A DNA stretch of 64,000 nucleotides from Bin87 sp965204905 (GTDB lineage: Bacteria; Chloroflexota; Dehalococcoidia; Lucifugimonadales; UBA3495), in assembly GCA_965204905.1 (NCBI GenBank), contig OZ242042.1, forward strand, positions 1,488,001 to 1,552,000. The letters run 5' to 3'. The translations under genes were made by a program, and so were the position numbers. Below, piece after piece: positions 62,390 to 64,000 of this stretch (the first letter of the stretch is position 1; every line of letters starts with the position of its first letter). The notes under the pieces are model-generated. The model was not told the origin of the DNA. It did no database searches and was given only the letters and a program-made list of their open reading frames with translations.

Positions 62390-63643
62390 TTAGATAACCC
62401 CTCGCTCGGCCAGTTGGCGGAGGGTGTCCGGCGTGATTCCCAGCAGGTCGCCATAGACGAGTTGGTTGTCGTGGCCTACGGGGACTGAGCCGCGCCAGAT
62501 CTTGCCCGGCGTCCTGGAGAGCTTGGGTACTATGCCCACTCCCTTGACCGTTTTTCCCAGTTGTTGGTCTTCCCATTCCAGGTGTACTGCCCGGGCGCGA
62601 TAATGAGAGTTTTCAGCCATCTCCTGCGCGTTCATGATCCGGCTGCAACCAACCTGGGCATCGTTGAAGGTCCTGACCACCTCGTCCACCGTTCGGTCTT
62701 CGACCCAGCCGCGCAGGATTGCGTCGAACTCGATGCCCTCGGGGGAGTTTACCTCGCGGCGGGCCTTGATCCATTTCTCTTCATCCGGATCCAGGTCCAG
62801 CACGCGACAGACTCGCGCGTACACGGCCGGGCCTACGGCGGCGATGACAACCCAACCGTCCTGGGCCTGGAAAGTGTCCCAGGGCTGGGCGTTGCCGGCC
62901 TTGTTACCGGCCCTCTCGCGTACCAGTCCCAACTCGTGGTAGGCGACCATAGTGCCGGACAAGATGCGATGGACCGCCTCGAACTGAGCCAGGTCGATGA
63001 CCTGCCCTTCTCCGGTGCGTTGCGCGTGAATGTATGCGGCCAGCGACGACCACATACAGAACAGGCCGGTGATGTAGTCCGCCGTCCAGGGCACCGCCCG
63101 GGTTGGCGGGTCGGGTTCGGGATTACCCATGAGGTTCATCATGCCGCCGAATGCCTGGGCAGTGAAGTCGTAGGACGCCCGGCCCACGTATTCCGGGTCG
63201 CCATCCTGCCCATATCCGGAAATATGGCAGATTACTATGCGCGGATTGGTCGCCAAAACAGTGGAGTCATCCAGTCCCCACTTGTCGTAGGTGCGGGCTT
63301 TGGAACTCTCCATCCAAATATCGGCCCGCTCCACCAGCTTGAGGAAGATCTCACGCCCCTCGGTTGTGCTGAAGTCCAGGGTGGTGTGGTACATATTGCG
63401 GTGATCCTGCAGCCAGGAGCTGGCTACCAGGTCCCCGTTGGGAACCTCGATAGGGAACTCGGCCACCCGCCAGTCTTCGCCCTTGCCGGGGCGCTCGATA
63501 TGAATTACCTCGGCGCCCATCTCAGCCGCCATGACGGCGGCAAAGGGCTCCGCCACGATGGTGCCGGTGGACAGTATGCGGACCCCTTGCAGGGGGCCGA
63601 ATTGTTCGGCCAATAACGTAGGCCCGGCCGGCTCCATTTGCAT
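62390..63643 (-). CDS. CaiB/BaiF (class III) CoA-transferase
   Basis: 417 residues from ATG 63643. Family features: G-V-R-I-L-S-T-G-T-I-V-A-E-P-F near 20-34, V-I-H-I-E-R-P-G near 45-52, and the catalytic Asp in R-A-S-Y-D-F (about 170) followed by G-G-M-M. It moves CoA between carboxylic acids; the acid pair is unknown. Genes on both sides are Uma2 copies on the same strand with 15- and 26-base gaps. Confidence 0.93.
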   Translation of the reverse strand: MQMEPAGPTLLAEQFGPLQGVRILSTGTIVAEPFAAVMAAEMGAEVIHIERPGKGEDWRVAEFPIEVPNGDLVASSWLQDHRNMYHTTLDFSTTEGREIFLKLVERADIWMESSKARTYDKWGLDDSTVLATNPRIVICHISGYGQDGDPEYVGRASYDFTAQAFGGMMNLMGNPEPDPPTRAVPWTADYITGLFCMWSSLAAYIHAQRTGEGQVIDLAQFEAVHRILSGTMVAYHELGLVRERAGNKAGNAQPWDTFQAQDGWVVIAAVGPAVYARVCRVLDLDPDEEKWIKARREVNSPEGIEFDAILRGWVEDRTVDEVVRTFNDAQVGCSRIMNAQEMAENSHYRARAVHLEWEDQQLGKTVKGVGIVPKLSRTPGKIWRGSVPVGHDNQLVYGDLLGITPDTLRQLAERGVI

Positions 63644-63658
63644 CCTCGCTTCCTGTAA

Positions 63659-64000
63659 CTATATCCGGTCAAAAATCCAGCGGGCAACGTCAAAGGCGAA
63701 GCCGGGGAGGACGTCTTCCCCGGATAGAATGGCCGGACTTTCCGAGGGTTCGGGCTCAGCTTGCCCGGCGCGGTAGATATAGGCCCGGCGGTTGGGGGGG
63801 TCAATGAGCCAGCCCAGTAGGGCGCCGTTTTCGATGTAGAGCCGCATTTTGGCGTGGAGGGGAGCGAGGTTGTCAGTGCCCGAACGGATTTCAATGACGA
63901 AATCGGGGCAAATTGGAATTGGATCCCCGGGAACCGGCGGATGCTCCTCCAACCGTGCGGGCGAAACCCATGCGGCATCCGGCACCAGGACGCCTCCCGT
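63659..64000 (-). CDS. Uma2-family protein, N-terminus beyond the window
   Basis: The frame is open to the last base of the window. Visible C-terminal part: V-P-D-A-A-W-V, I-C-P-D-F-V-I-E-I-R-S-G-T-D, L-L-G-W-L-I-D-P, and V-L-P-G-F-A-F-D-V-A-R-W-I-F. Closely related to the copy at 61722. Confidence 0.85.
   Translation of the reverse strand, partial: TGGVLVPDAAWVSPARLEEHPPVPGDPIPICPDFVIEIRSGTDNLAPLHAKMRLYIENGALLGWLIDPPNRRAYIYRAGQAEPEPSESPAILSGEDVLPGFAFDVARWIFDRI

Overview
This is a GC-rich bacterial chromosome segment. The gene content suggests a Chloroflexota genome, probably of the Dehalococcoidia/SAR202 type: several Uma2-family nucleases, CaiB/BaiF CoA-transferase, LLM-type F420 oxidoreductase, MeaB, an actinobacterial-type inositol phosphate synthase with PimA-like and CDP-alcohol transferases, NIPSNAP and MmgE/PrpD proteins, and a 23S rRNA gene standing apart from 16S and 5S. 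The phylum is an inference from gene content and style; no marker comparison was possible.

Layout. (1) 1-6.7 kb is core: a truncated enoyl-CoA hydratase, an NfeD/SPFH membrane pair, MeaB, an HpcH/HpaI aldolase, RNase P RNA, a beta-hydroxyacid dehydrogenase and tRNA-Gln(TTG). (2) 6.7-14 kb is an integrated accessory segment. A frameshifted large serine recombinase runs into the 3' half of tRNA-Gln and is followed by small zinc-ribbon proteins, a PD-(D/E)XK nuclease, a MazF-like toxin with an unfamiliar partner, and a DUF4238 protein. (3) 14.4-27.6 kb holds small membrane proteins, a NarL-type two-component system and, divergent from it, a giant secreted repeat protein (about 3,320 residues if intact) that is broken by one frameshift in a G5 tract. 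(4) 27.9-38.3 kb is a second accessory patchwork: a lone recombinase domain, a catalytically degenerate type I restriction N-terminal-like protein, a DUF2806-like protein, two fibronectin-type-III secreted proteins, a two-gene nucleotidyltransferase-fold system (35.3-36.8 kb), a multiply broken gene, and a Cys-rich small protein. (5) 38.4-58 kb is core or metabolic: cytochrome P450, cupin, DnaJ-PrmA, a kinase/PP2C pair, an inositol-lipid cluster, hydrolase, MbfA-like ferritin/VIT1 protein, LLM oxidoreductase, NIPSNAP, MmgE/PrpD, Amt, MOSC, and enoyl-CoA hydratase. (6) 58.1-61.5 kb is a stand-alone 23S rRNA with its own promoter and a very long processing stem, followed by initiator tRNA. (7) 61.7-64 kb is Uma2 - CaiB/BaiF - Uma2.

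How it fits together. The core blocks point to acyl-CoA and organic-acid catabolism (two hydratases, CoA-transferase, aldolase, MmgE/PrpD, F420-type oxidoreductase) and inositol-containing lipid synthesis (Ino1, GT4, CDP-alcohol transferase in one run). The accessory blocks carry mobility and defence-like genes and large surface proteins.

The best candidate for an undescribed system is the overlapping operon at 35291-36765. It pairs a DUF6932-like nucleotidyltransferase-fold protein with a 300-residue partner of unknown function in a lower-GC, defence-like neighbourhood. Other items worth attention are the MazF pair with a non-canonical partner, the kinase/PP2C pair, free-standing pieces of serine recombinases, and the broken giant adhesin.
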